A stretch of DNA of 64,000 nucleotides from DATGFB01 sp032160545 (lineage in GTDB: Bacteria > Actinomycetota > Actinomycetes > Mycobacteriales > Jatrophihabitantaceae). Numbering within the stretch: position 1 is the stretch's first letter; each line of letters opens with the position of its first letter. Positions 34,069 to 41,755 of the stretch are shown piece by piece. The stretch is from the NCBI GenBank assembly GCA_032160545.1, contig JAVHVN010000098.1, positions 1-64,000 of the forward strand. The letters are read 5' to 3'. The notes beneath the pieces were generated by a model, which did not search any database, was not told the origin of the DNA, and worked only from the letters and a program-made list of their open reading frames with translations. Made by a program: the position numbers and the translations under genes.

Positions 34069-34092
34069 CGAAGCCGCAACGCGCGGCTTGCA
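34069..34092. repeat. Inverted repeat at the kinase/transposase junction
   Basis: AAGCCG (34071-34076) and CGGCTT (34084-34089) form a stem, flanked by further partial symmetry (GCAGCGCG / GCGGCTTGCAGCG). It sits 20 bases after the kinase stop; it may be a terminator or part of an element end. Confidence 0.35.
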
Positions 34093-34457
34093 GCGATTCG
34101 CCCTGGTCCGGCAAAGTCGAGCTGCTCGCAGCGCCGCTTCACGAGCTGGACCTGGTGGCGTTGATGATCGACCCCGTGCACTTCGGTGAGCATCTTTGCG
34201 TGGTGGCTTGGGGATCGGTAGCGACGGCGTCAAGTACCGGCTCGGACTGGTCGAGGGCAGTACGGAGAACACGAGCGTCGCGACCGAGCTGCTGGCCGGG
34301 CTCCGGGACCGGGCCTGGACACCACCCGCCAGATCCTGGTCGGCATCGACGGGGCGAAGGCGCTGCGCGCCGCGGTCATCCGGGTGTTCGACGGGTGATC
34401 CAGGGATGCCAACTGCACAAGCTGCGAAACGTTGGCCGCACCGTTGCCACTAATTGA
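34093..34457 (+). pseudogene. IS256/mutator-family transposase remnant with frameshifts
   Basis: Pieces of one transposase are spread over different reading frames: LDLVALMIDPVHFGEH (first catalytic Asp region), then after a shift GIGSDGVKYRLGLVEGSTEN and VATELLAGLRDR, then a further shift to LVGIDGAKALRAAVIRVFD, and finally QLHKLRNV. This order is characteristic of IS256 transposases. Both ends are missing and no inverted repeats or target duplication are recognised, so the element is dead. It separates the truncated kinase from the biosynthetic-looking operon. Confidence 0.85.
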
Positions 34458-34644
34458 CGATCTTTGGGCTGGTGCATATCCCCATCCTTTACGCAATGTT
34501 TACGCTCGCCTTAACACGGGCAGTCGGCATAATTCGGCTGTTTCGACCCCGAAGGGTGTCGCATGTCAGTCCTGGGCTCGACTCTCCGCATGCGTCTGTC
34601 GGCGAATCGTCGTGCGGTGGCACCACACAACCCTGGGGTGAAAC

Positions 34645-35349
34645 ATGGTTGATCTAGCGGCGAAGAACCACGACGACTTGATCAGCTTCTACATCGAGAA
34701 ATGCGCCGACGAGCCAAGCCTGTTCCATGTTTGGGAGAACGGCGGGAGTCGCGGGGACTCGGTGACCCCCTCGACCTACAGCGTCGAGTACCGCACCTGG
34801 ATGGCCGATCGACTGGCCGCCGCGTTGGATCTCAACGCTGGTGGGCTGCTCAGCCTCGGATGTGGCAACGCAGCAGTGGAGGCTGAGGTGGTGCGCCGCG
34901 GATACGACGTTCTAGCCATCGACGCGATGCCCGAGGCCGTCGCTCTCGCGCAGGCCAAGGGAGTCGATGCCGTGTGTGCTGACATCTACGCGTGGGAACC
35001 CGGCCGCACGTGGTCGGTGGCCTACATCGACGGCGTGCTCGGCCACCTCTACGAGCCGGTCGGCGAGCTCGGACCCGTGCTCTCGCGCATCCGGTCATGG
35101 CTGACACCGCGCTCTGGCTCGTGCAGCGGGCGGGCCACCCTCATCGCCTCCAACGACGCTCCGCAGGACGGCTCCGCGGTCCAGCAGGCGCTCGGTGTCG
35201 ACGGGTTCCATTGGTTGTCCGCCGACTTCATCGGCGATCAGGCCACCGCCGCCGGTTTCCTTGACGTCGCCTCAGACAGTTACGTCTACTCCCGACCGTT
35301 GTCGGGGCAGCGCATCCGGTCGGTCGTGACGGGCCACATCGCGCAGTGA
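34645..35349 (+). CDS. SAM-dependent methyltransferase (class I)
   Basis: 234 residues. Motif I is LLSLGCGNAAVEAEVVRRG (about 69-87), followed by VLAIDAMPEAV (acidic loop for the SAM ribose) and AVCADIYAW. The central part lacks a recognisable specificity motif, so the target atom is unknown. It is the first gene of a run of seven overlapping genes. The 190-base leader upstream is AT-richer than its surroundings and contains a CATAAT (34528-34533) that could be a -10 element. Confidence 0.82.
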   Translation: MVDLAAKNHDDLISFYIEKCADEPSLFHVWENGGSRGDSVTPSTYSVEYRTWMADRLAAALDLNAGGLLSLGCGNAAVEAEVVRRGYDVLAIDAMPEAVALAQAKGVDAVCADIYAWEPGRTWSVAYIDGVLGHLYEPVGELGPVLSRIRSWLTPRSGSCSGRATLIASNDAPQDGSAVQQALGVDGFHWLSADFIGDQATAAGFLDVASDSYVYSRPLSGQRIRSVVTGHIAQ

Positions 35350-37103
35350 CGGTGACCCAACGCGACCCGCGCACCGGGCTAGCGGCGAACGGAGCGCATG
35401 TGCTGGTGGAGAGCCTCGTGCGGCACGGTGTCGACACCATCTTCGGCTTTCCCGGCGACACGAGCATTGCGCTCTACGATGCCCTCGGCGCCCGCTCGGG
35501 CGATATCCGGCACGTGCTCGCCCGCGATGAGCGACACGCCGGGTTCATGGCCGACGCATACTCCCGGACCACGCGGCGGTTGGGGATCTGCGAGGCATCC
35601 AGCGGCGCGGGCGCGGTCTATCTCGCGAGCGGGCTTGCCGAGGCCCTGACGTCGAGCATCCCGCTGCTCGCGATCACGACGGACAACAGCACGCGCAGCG
35701 CCGGCACCGCACCGATTAGCGAGATGGACCAGGAGGCGCTGTTCGCAGCCTGCACCATCTGGCATCGCGTCGTGTCGGATATCGCCGATATCCCGGATCT
35801 GGTCGAGCAGGCCGTCCGCGCTGCCACCACGGGTCGTCCGGGACCAGTCGCTCTGATCATCCCGGAGGACGTGCTCGAGGGCACGGCGGCGACCGTCAGC
35901 ACGTCCGCGGTCACGTTCGCAGTCGTTCCGTCGGCGCGTCCGGCGGCTTCGTCGGCCGCCGTGCAGTCGGTGGCGAAGCAAATCGCCCGTTCACGACGGC
36001 CCGTCATCGTCTGCGGCGGTGGGGTACACCTCTCCGGGGCGTGGTCCCAGCTTCGCGCGCTGGCCGAGCGCGCGGCGGTTCCGGTGGCTACGTCAATCCA
36101 CGGCAAAGGAGCGCTCGACGAGGACAATCCACTCGCACTCGGTGTGGTGGGCGGTAACGGCGCGAGGCCCTACGCCAACGCGTGGCTTGACGAGAGCGAC
36201 TGCGTGCTGTTCGTCGGCACGCGTGCCAACGCGACCGACACACTCAGCTTCACCACTCCGCCGCGGGACGGCAGCGTGTACGTCGCGCACATTGAGATTG
36301 ACCTGGATCGGGCCGGCCGTAACTATCCGCTTAGCACCGCTCTGGTCGGCGATGTCGCGGCCGTGCTGGACCAACTCGTCGGAGTCATCCCAGCGGCGGC
36401 CGAGCGCGTGCGCGCCGAACGCATGGCCGAGTTGAGCGCCGCACGTGCACGGTGGCGTCGCGACCTGGACGAGAACGCAACGGCGCTGGCCGCAGGGGTG
36501 CTACACCCGGGGCCGGTCGTCCGGACGCTCGCGGACGTCTTCGGGCGCGACACCTGGGTCACCGCCGACGCCGGCACACCGACGCCCTATGTCGCGGTGT
36601 TCTGGCAGGCGCCCGGCGACGGATGGCGGGTCGTCATCCCTCGGGGGCACGGGCCGATGGGTTTCGCCGTACCAGCATCGATCGGGATTGCCCTGGCTCA
36701 TCCGGGCGAACGCGTACTTTGCCTGACGACCGAGAACAGCCTAGCGATGTCATCGGCCGAGCTCGAGACGGCGCTCCGCCTCGAGCTGCCGATCACTTAT
36801 GTCGTCTTCGACAACACCGCGCTGTCGTGGATCAAGATGATCCAGCATCTCTACGCAGGGGGCCGCTACTTCGCCGTCGACCCTGGGCCGATCGATCCCG
36901 TGCTGGTGGGGCGTGGAATGGGGGTGCCTGGTACCCGCGCGCGGACGGTCGCGGAGCTGGCCGCGCTGGCCGAAAAGGCTGCTGCCGCACCCGGCCCGTC
37001 CCTCATCCACGTCGCCGTACCCGAGCACATGCAGCTGGCGCCTCCCGTAGCGAGCTGGCAGGCCGCACTCTCCGGCAAGCAGTCGAGCCGACCCATCCAC
37101 TGA
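35346..37103 (+). CDS. Thiamine-diphosphate-dependent enzyme (acetolactate-synthase-like)
   Basis: 585 residues from the GTG overlapping the methyltransferase stop. Three-domain architecture of the acetolactate synthase/benzoylformate decarboxylase family: N-terminal Pyr domain with the cofactor-activating Glu62 (RDERHAG) and FGFPGD, a central Rossmann-like domain (PVIVCGGGVHLSG), and a C-terminal PP domain. The usual metal motif GDG reads T-E463-N, with Asn490 of FDN conserved 27 residues later. It may decarboxylate or ligate a 2-oxo acid. It is unlikely to be housekeeping AHAS: no small subunit and no ilvC nearby. Confidence 0.85.
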   Translation: MTVTQRDPRTGLAANGAHVLVESLVRHGVDTIFGFPGDTSIALYDALGARSGDIRHVLARDERHAGFMADAYSRTTRRLGICEASSGAGAVYLASGLAEALTSSIPLLAITTDNSTRSAGTAPISEMDQEALFAACTIWHRVVSDIADIPDLVEQAVRAATTGRPGPVALIIPEDVLEGTAATVSTSAVTFAVVPSARPAASSAAVQSVAKQIARSRRPVIVCGGGVHLSGAWSQLRALAERAAVPVATSIHGKGALDEDNPLALGVVGGNGARPYANAWLDESDCVLFVGTRANATDTLSFTTPPRDGSVYVAHIEIDLDRAGRNYPLSTALVGDVAAVLDQLVGVIPAAAERVRAERMAELSAARARWRRDLDENATALAAGVLHPGPVVRTLADVFGRDTWVTADAGTPTPYVAVFWQAPGDGWRVVIPRGHGPMGFAVPASIGIALAHPGERVLCLTTENSLAMSSAELETALRLELPITYVVFDNTALSWIKMIQHLYAGGRYFAVDPGPIDPVLVGRGMGVPGTRARTVAELAALAEKAAAAPGPSLIHVAVPEHMQLAPPVASWQAALSGKQSSRPIH

Positions 37104-37144
37104 TGGCTGTCCTACATGCGAAGGAGACGGTGTCCTGCTCGTGA
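37103..37144 (+). CDS. 13-residue mini-ORF between two operon genes
   Basis: ATG at 37103 overlaps the upstream stop (TGATG); the frame reads MAVLHAKETVSCS and its stop overlaps the GTG of the next gene (GTGA at 37141-37144). An AAGGAG within it is the likely ribosome binding site for the next gene, though 14 bases away. It may only keep ribosomes moving across a 38-base gap; a functional peptide is not excluded. Confidence 0.4.
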   Translation: MAVLHAKETVSCS

Positions 37145-38214
37145 CGAGATGCATCGATCAAGAGAGACCGTTGAGGGCACCGGCCCTCTGGCTGCGGCGG
37201 GAGGCTGCCCTGCACGAGCGGCGGACGGTACTGGTGCCAGCCGACGCAGCGAAGCTGGTCGCCGACGGTGTTCAGGTCACAGTCGAGTTGGCCGAGCAAC
37301 GCGCCTTCCCGATCGAGGAATACGCGGCGGCCGGGTGCCGTGTCGTGCCGGGCGACACGTGGCCGGACGCGGCCCCGGAGGAGTACATCCTCGGGCTGAA
37401 GGAGCCCTCGCCCGCGGCGCACGAGCTGCGCCACCGGCACATCTTTTTCGGGCACGCATTCAAGGGTCAGTCCGGCGGTCAGGCGCTGCTCGACCGCATC
37501 ACTGCCGGCGAAGGGACACTGCTCGATCTGGAGGCCCTCGTCGACGAAGGCAGCCGCCGGGTCGTCGCCTTCGGCTTCTGGGCCGGTTACGTCGGAGCCG
37601 CACTCGCCGTCCTGCATCAGCGTGGCGAACTATGGCCACCGCTGCGCTCGATGACCCGCACCGAGCTGGACGGGCTTCTCCGCGCCGGCGGCCATGGCGA
37701 GCGTGCGCTGGTAGTGGGCGCGCTGGGGCGATCGGGCCGCGGGGCGTCTGCTGCCCTGACGGTGGCAGGCGCCGACGTCACCCAGTGGGACGTGGCCGAG
37801 ACACGACAGCTCGATTCCGAGGCGGTGCTGGGCCACGACATCCTGGTGAACGCCATCTTCTCCACCGAGCCCGGAGAGCCGATTCTCAACCACGACGCCC
37901 TGGGGCGCCGAGACCGGACCCTGACCACGGTCTCCGACGTCACCTGCGATGTGACCTCTGCCTGCAATCGTCTGCCCGTCAACGACACCGTGACGACGTG
38001 GGCCGCTCCTGCACGCCGACTCACCGACGGGCCGCCACCCCTGGACATTCTGGCCATCGACAATCTGCCGTCCCTGGTGCCCCGAGAATCCAGTGCGGCA
38101 TTCTCCTCCGAACTGGTGCCGCATCTTCGCGTGCTCGGCGAGCAAGCCCCGATCTGGCGCCGCTGCGAACAGCAGTTTTGCGATGCCCTGACCCGATTGG
38201 GCCAGATGAAATGA
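37141..38214 (+). CDS. Lys1-like saccharopine dehydrogenase (alanine dehydrogenase/PNT fold)
   Basis: 357 residues. N-terminal WLRREAALHERRTVLVP and LGLKEP segments, FFGHAFKGQSGG and FGFWAGYVGAALAVL match the L-lysine-forming saccharopine dehydrogenase family (reversible NAD-linked joining of lysine and 2-oxoglutarate), with the nucleotide site at ALVVGALGRSGRGA (about residue 190). Substrate residues could differ, so an opine-type reductive condensation of another amine and oxo acid is possible. It is followed by a Lys9-like enzyme with an ATGA overlap. Confidence 0.85.
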   Translation: MTRCIDQERPLRAPALWLRREAALHERRTVLVPADAAKLVADGVQVTVELAEQRAFPIEEYAAAGCRVVPGDTWPDAAPEEYILGLKEPSPAAHELRHRHIFFGHAFKGQSGGQALLDRITAGEGTLLDLEALVDEGSRRVVAFGFWAGYVGAALAVLHQRGELWPPLRSMTRTELDGLLRAGGHGERALVVGALGRSGRGASAALTVAGADVTQWDVAETRQLDSEAVLGHDILVNAIFSTEPGEPILNHDALGRRDRTLTTVSDVTCDVTSACNRLPVNDTVTTWAAPARRLTDGPPPLDILAIDNLPSLVPRESSAAFSSELVPHLRVLGEQAPIWRRCEQQFCDALTRLGQMK

Positions 38215-39395
38215 CGACGACCGGATGCGTGTCTGACGCCCAATCGGCGAGGGCGTCGCTGGTATCCCCGACCGGCAGGGTGCACTGGGTGGGCACGGGT
38301 ATGTCGACCGGTAGCGGGCTTGCCCTCGTCTGCGCGGCGACAAAGACCGTGCTCTGGGGCCGCACCATGAATAGAGCCGAGCAACGGCTGACCGAACTAG
38401 GACTCGAGGGTCGCGCCCAGACACGGGCATTCACCCCGGATGCGCTCGCTGATGAACTTCTCGCAGGGGACCTCGTCGTGTCAATGCTTCCAGCGGCGGA
38501 ACATCCGATGCTCCTCAAGCTGGCACTAGAGCACAATGCGCACTTCGCTTGCTCAAGCTACGTCAGCCCGGAGTTGGCTGCGTCGGCGGGCACCGCCGCC
38601 GCGCGCGGACTCGTGATCCTCACGGAGTGCGGCCTTGATCCCGGCATCGACCACCTGCTCGGCCACGAGCTCGTACGCCGTGCATCGCAGGTCGTCGGCG
38701 ACCAGCCAGCCACGGTGCGGTTCGCCTCCTATTGCGGGAGCAATCCCGCAGTTCCCAACGACTTCAAATACCGGTTCAGCTGGGCGCCGCGCGGCGTCCT
38801 CACCGCTCTGCTGACGCCGGCTCGGATGATCGATGGCGGCGTGGTGACTGAGGTGGCTCACCCGTGGGATGCCGTGACGGTGCAAGTGGTTAACGGGGAG
38901 CGTTTCGAGGTTTATCCCAATCGCGACAGCGTTCCGTTCGTGGACACCTACCACTTCCCGGCTACCTGGACGGTCGATGACTTCGTCCGCGGAACGTTGC
39001 GCCTCGACGGGTGGCATGATGCTTGGAAATCGGTCTTCGACGAGTTGTCCGACGCTTCCGACCAGCGCATCACCGACCTCGCGAACGAGCTGGCAAGCCG
39101 GTACCCCACCAGTGCCACGGATCACGACCGTGTCGTCATGTCGGTGGCGCTCGACGTTCGGATCGAGAACGGAGAGCACTGGCACGGCGAGTACATCCTC
39201 GACGCCGTCGGAACCGCAGACGAGGCCGCCACACCGCGGCTGGTCTCGGTACCGTTGGCCTGCGCGATCGTGGACGTGGTCGGCGGAGCAATGACGCCCG
39301 GGTTGCACCAGGCCGCGGACGACCCTGCGGTTGTCGGGCGTTGGTTGACCGATCTGGCCGAAGAAGGCATAACGGCCGAGTACCGCGGAGACTGA
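38211..39395 (+). CDS. Lys9-like saccharopine dehydrogenase/reductase family protein
   Basis: 394 residues. Rossmann motif VGTGMSTGSGLA at about 25-36, VVSMLPAAEHPMLLKLAL, and the family block TECGLDPGIDHLLGHELV followed by SYCGSNPAVPNDFKYRFSW, all typical of glutamate-forming saccharopine dehydrogenases. Together with the Lys1-like enzyme it could interconvert lysine and 2-aminoadipate semialdehyde via saccharopine, or run an analogous sequence on other substrates. Start on the ATGA overlapping the upstream stop. Confidence 0.85.
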   Translation: MTTTGCVSDAQSARASLVSPTGRVHWVGTGMSTGSGLALVCAATKTVLWGRTMNRAEQRLTELGLEGRAQTRAFTPDALADELLAGDLVVSMLPAAEHPMLLKLALEHNAHFACSSYVSPELAASAGTAAARGLVILTECGLDPGIDHLLGHELVRRASQVVGDQPATVRFASYCGSNPAVPNDFKYRFSWAPRGVLTALLTPARMIDGGVVTEVAHPWDAVTVQVVNGERFEVYPNRDSVPFVDTYHFPATWTVDDFVRGTLRLDGWHDAWKSVFDELSDASDQRITDLANELASRYPTSATDHDRVVMSVALDVRIENGEHWHGEYILDAVGTADEAATPRLVSVPLACAIVDVVGGAMTPGLHQAADDPAVVGRWLTDLAEEGITAEYRGD

Positions 39396-40529
39396 ATGCC
39401 GCGCGATCCAAGATCTGATCAGCTCCGGCGCGGTTCCTGTCGCGGCGCGACATCGACGAACGGGGAAGGCGTCATAGCCGACGCAAGCGCACAGGGGACA
39501 GATGTCCGGCGCGGCGCGCTTCCGCTCGTTTCATACGCGGTGCTCACCGCGGGCATGGACGTTTATGCGGGAAGCCGCTTCCAGACCGTCAGCCCGGCGG
39601 GCATCGCTGCCGTGTCGTTCACACTCACCATGGTGTTCTTCCTCGCCGTTGAGTGGCAGCGCCAAAGTCGTGGCCTGCTCGATGCCGTGGGGGCGCACCG
39701 GCGGGACATCGCGTGGATCAATCTCACGACCGCGGTTACCTGGATGGCGACGCTCTTCGCCCTGGTCTACCTGGCCCCGGCCGTGGTGAACGTGCTCGGG
39801 CTCGGGCTCGGGCCCGTGATCACGATCCTGGTGGGGGGTCTGCTGCGACGTTCCAGACCGGTTCTGCGCATCGAGGTCTGGGTTTCGATCGGAATCTGCA
39901 CGGTGCTCGGAGGCCTGGTGCTGGTGTCTTTCGAAGGGCGCAGCGGGCTCGCCGGGGTGTCCGTGCGCGACGGCGTGATCGGCTTGATCCTGACCATCAT
40001 CTGCGCCGGCGGTTCGTCGGCGAACATCATCTTCATGAAAAGGCTCAGCGACGCCGGGTGCGGCCGTGGGTCCGTACTGGCCAGCCGCTTCGTCCTCATG
40101 AGCGCCGCGGCGTGGATCCTGGTGGCAATCGACCGGTCCGACGTGGGTGCGGCAGCAGTCCCCGGCGCGGTCGTCGCGGTAATCGGCGTCGGCCTGCCCA
40201 TCTACGTGCTGCAGATCGGCATCAAACACACGGAGCCGATCACCACCTCACTGCTGATCTCGCTATCCCCACTGTTCGCCTTCCTACTGCAACTCGTGGA
40301 CACCCGCATCAGGTTCTCCCCGCTGACACTGGGGGGCATCGTCCTCGTCCTCGTGCTCATCGTGATCGGCGCCGTCGCCCGCGATCGGCACGACGCGTCC
40401 GCCCGGGACGACGAACGCGCGCGGGGGCCGTCGGCCGACCCGGTCGGACTTGCGGCCGCGGCCCCGGTGGCCAGCGATGCCGAGAGCCTCGCCCGCACAG
40501 TTCACCGACCGAGGGATCGACAACCATGA
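39396..40529 (+). CDS. EamA/DMT-superfamily exporter
   Basis: 377 residues with about ten hydrophobic helices in two EamA halves (LFALVYLAPAVVNVLGLGLG in the first, PITTSLLISLSPLFAFLLQL in the second) and a polar 50-residue C-terminus. Members of this type (for example RhtA, YdeD) export amino acids and related metabolites. The ATG lies directly after the upstream TGA; the first 40 residues are polar, so a later start is possible. Its position inside the operon suggests it exports the product. Confidence 0.85.
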   Translation: MPRDPRSDQLRRGSCRGATSTNGEGVIADASAQGTDVRRGALPLVSYAVLTAGMDVYAGSRFQTVSPAGIAAVSFTLTMVFFLAVEWQRQSRGLLDAVGAHRRDIAWINLTTAVTWMATLFALVYLAPAVVNVLGLGLGPVITILVGGLLRRSRPVLRIEVWVSIGICTVLGGLVLVSFEGRSGLAGVSVRDGVIGLILTIICAGGSSANIIFMKRLSDAGCGRGSVLASRFVLMSAAAWILVAIDRSDVGAAAVPGAVVAVIGVGLPIYVLQIGIKHTEPITTSLLISLSPLFAFLLQLVDTRIRFSPLTLGGIVLVLVLIVIGAVARDRHDASARDDERARGPSADPVGLAAAAPVASDAESLARTVHRPRDRQP

Positions 40530-41746
40530 CGTGCGCCATCGTCGACGCGTACGGTGCCGGCCGACTCCTCCCTGCCGCGTTGCGCAGGCGGCACATCGAG
40601 TTCGTGCACGTCCGCTCCCAGCACCCGGACACCCGACTCGTATATCGGCCAGAGGACTTCGCCATCGACATCCAGCACACCGGCGACGTCCGAGCGACAG
40701 CCGCGGCCTTGCGGGGCGTCGGGGTCTCCTCAGTGGTCGCCGCCGCAGAGTCCGGCGTGCTCCTGGCCGATGAACTCTGCGTCGCTCTGAACGTCCCAGG
40801 CAATGCCATCGACCGCACGCTCGCGCGCCGCGACAAGTTCGCCATGCAGGAGGTCGTCCGGGCGGCCGGGCTACCGACTGCGCAGAATCTCCAGTCGACG
40901 TCCGCTGCGGACACGGTCGAGTGGGTGCGCGGTCAGCGCCGGTGGCCGGTCGTGCTCAAACCGGCGCTCAGCGCCGGCACCGACAACGTGATCATCTGCA
41001 ACTCGGTGGACGAGGTCACGGCCGCGCACGACCGAATCATGTGCTCGGTCGACCGCTACGGCCGCCGCAACAATGTCGTCCTCGCGCAGCAGTACCTGCA
41101 TGGATCCGAGCACTACGTGAACACTGTCAGCCGTGACGGTGAGCACCGAGTGGTGGAAGTGTGGCGTTACCGCAAGCACACCGTCAACGGTCGTTCGGTT
41201 TACGACTACGACGACCTGCTCTCACTTGATGACGATGGCGCTTCGGACATCGTCGACTACGTGTTGCAGGTGCTCAACGCACTGGGTATCGCTAACGGCG
41301 CGGCGCACACCGAAGTGATGCTTACTCCGGACGGGCCGTACCTGATCGAGAGCGGTGCCCGCCTCGGCGGTGGGCAGATGCCCGAACTCCTCACGCGGTG
41401 CGTCGGCTCCGACCAGGTCGACAATCTCGCCTTCTCGATCGCCGACCCGGAGGGATTCAAAGCCGAGATCGCGGCGCCGTACCGGCGCTCAAGCCACCTG
41501 CGTTGCGTGAATCTCATTTCGCCGGGGGACGGTGCCATCCCATTCGCGGATAGATGGCAGCCGATTAGGGACCTGCCGTCGTTCGCCGGGCTGGTGGTGA
41601 ATCACCCCGAGGGTGTTCCGGTAAGCCGGACGGTGGACATGGCCACCTGCCCCGGGACGGTGTATTTGAACACTGCCGATCCGTCCGAACTCGAGTCGGA
41701 CTATCTGGCGTTGCGGGACATCGAGCGCAACGGGTTGTATCGCTGA
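40526..41746 (+). CDS. ATP-grasp ligase (BacD-like amino acid/carboxylate ligase)
   Basis: 406 residues starting on the ATGA that ends the exporter gene. ATP-grasp core: nucleotide-binding Lys in PVVLKPALSAGTDNV, an adenine-loop region VLAQQYLHGSEHYVN, and the Mg-binding AAHTEVMLTPDGPYLIESGARLGGG split over two strands (Glu and ESGAR). Such ligases join an amino group to a carboxylate through an acyl phosphate, as in bacilysin synthesis. Substrates unknown. It ends nine bases before the stop of the convergent AlaX-like gene. Confidence 0.85.
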   Translation: MTCAIVDAYGAGRLLPAALRRRHIEFVHVRSQHPDTRLVYRPEDFAIDIQHTGDVRATAAALRGVGVSSVVAAAESGVLLADELCVALNVPGNAIDRTLARRDKFAMQEVVRAAGLPTAQNLQSTSAADTVEWVRGQRRWPVVLKPALSAGTDNVIICNSVDEVTAAHDRIMCSVDRYGRRNNVVLAQQYLHGSEHYVNTVSRDGEHRVVEVWRYRKHTVNGRSVYDYDDLLSLDDDGASDIVDYVLQVLNALGIANGAAHTEVMLTPDGPYLIESGARLGGGQMPELLTRCVGSDQVDNLAFSIADPEGFKAEIAAPYRRSSHLRCVNLISPGDGAIPFADRWQPIRDLPSFAGLVVNHPEGVPVSRTVDMATCPGTVYLNTADPSELESDYLALRDIERNGLYR

Positions 41747-41755
41747 TCGGACAAG

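Noticed and set aside
37141..39395. Staphylopine-type opine metallophore pathway
   Set aside because: No nicotianamine-synthase-like gene is present, and the dehydrogenases match saccharopine enzymes rather than opine metallophore dehydrogenases.
35346..41746. Phosphonate or sulfonate biosynthesis as the identity of the cassette
   Set aside because: The ThDP enzyme could suggest phosphonopyruvate or sulfopyruvate decarboxylase, but no PEP mutase or sulfopyruvate-forming gene is present.
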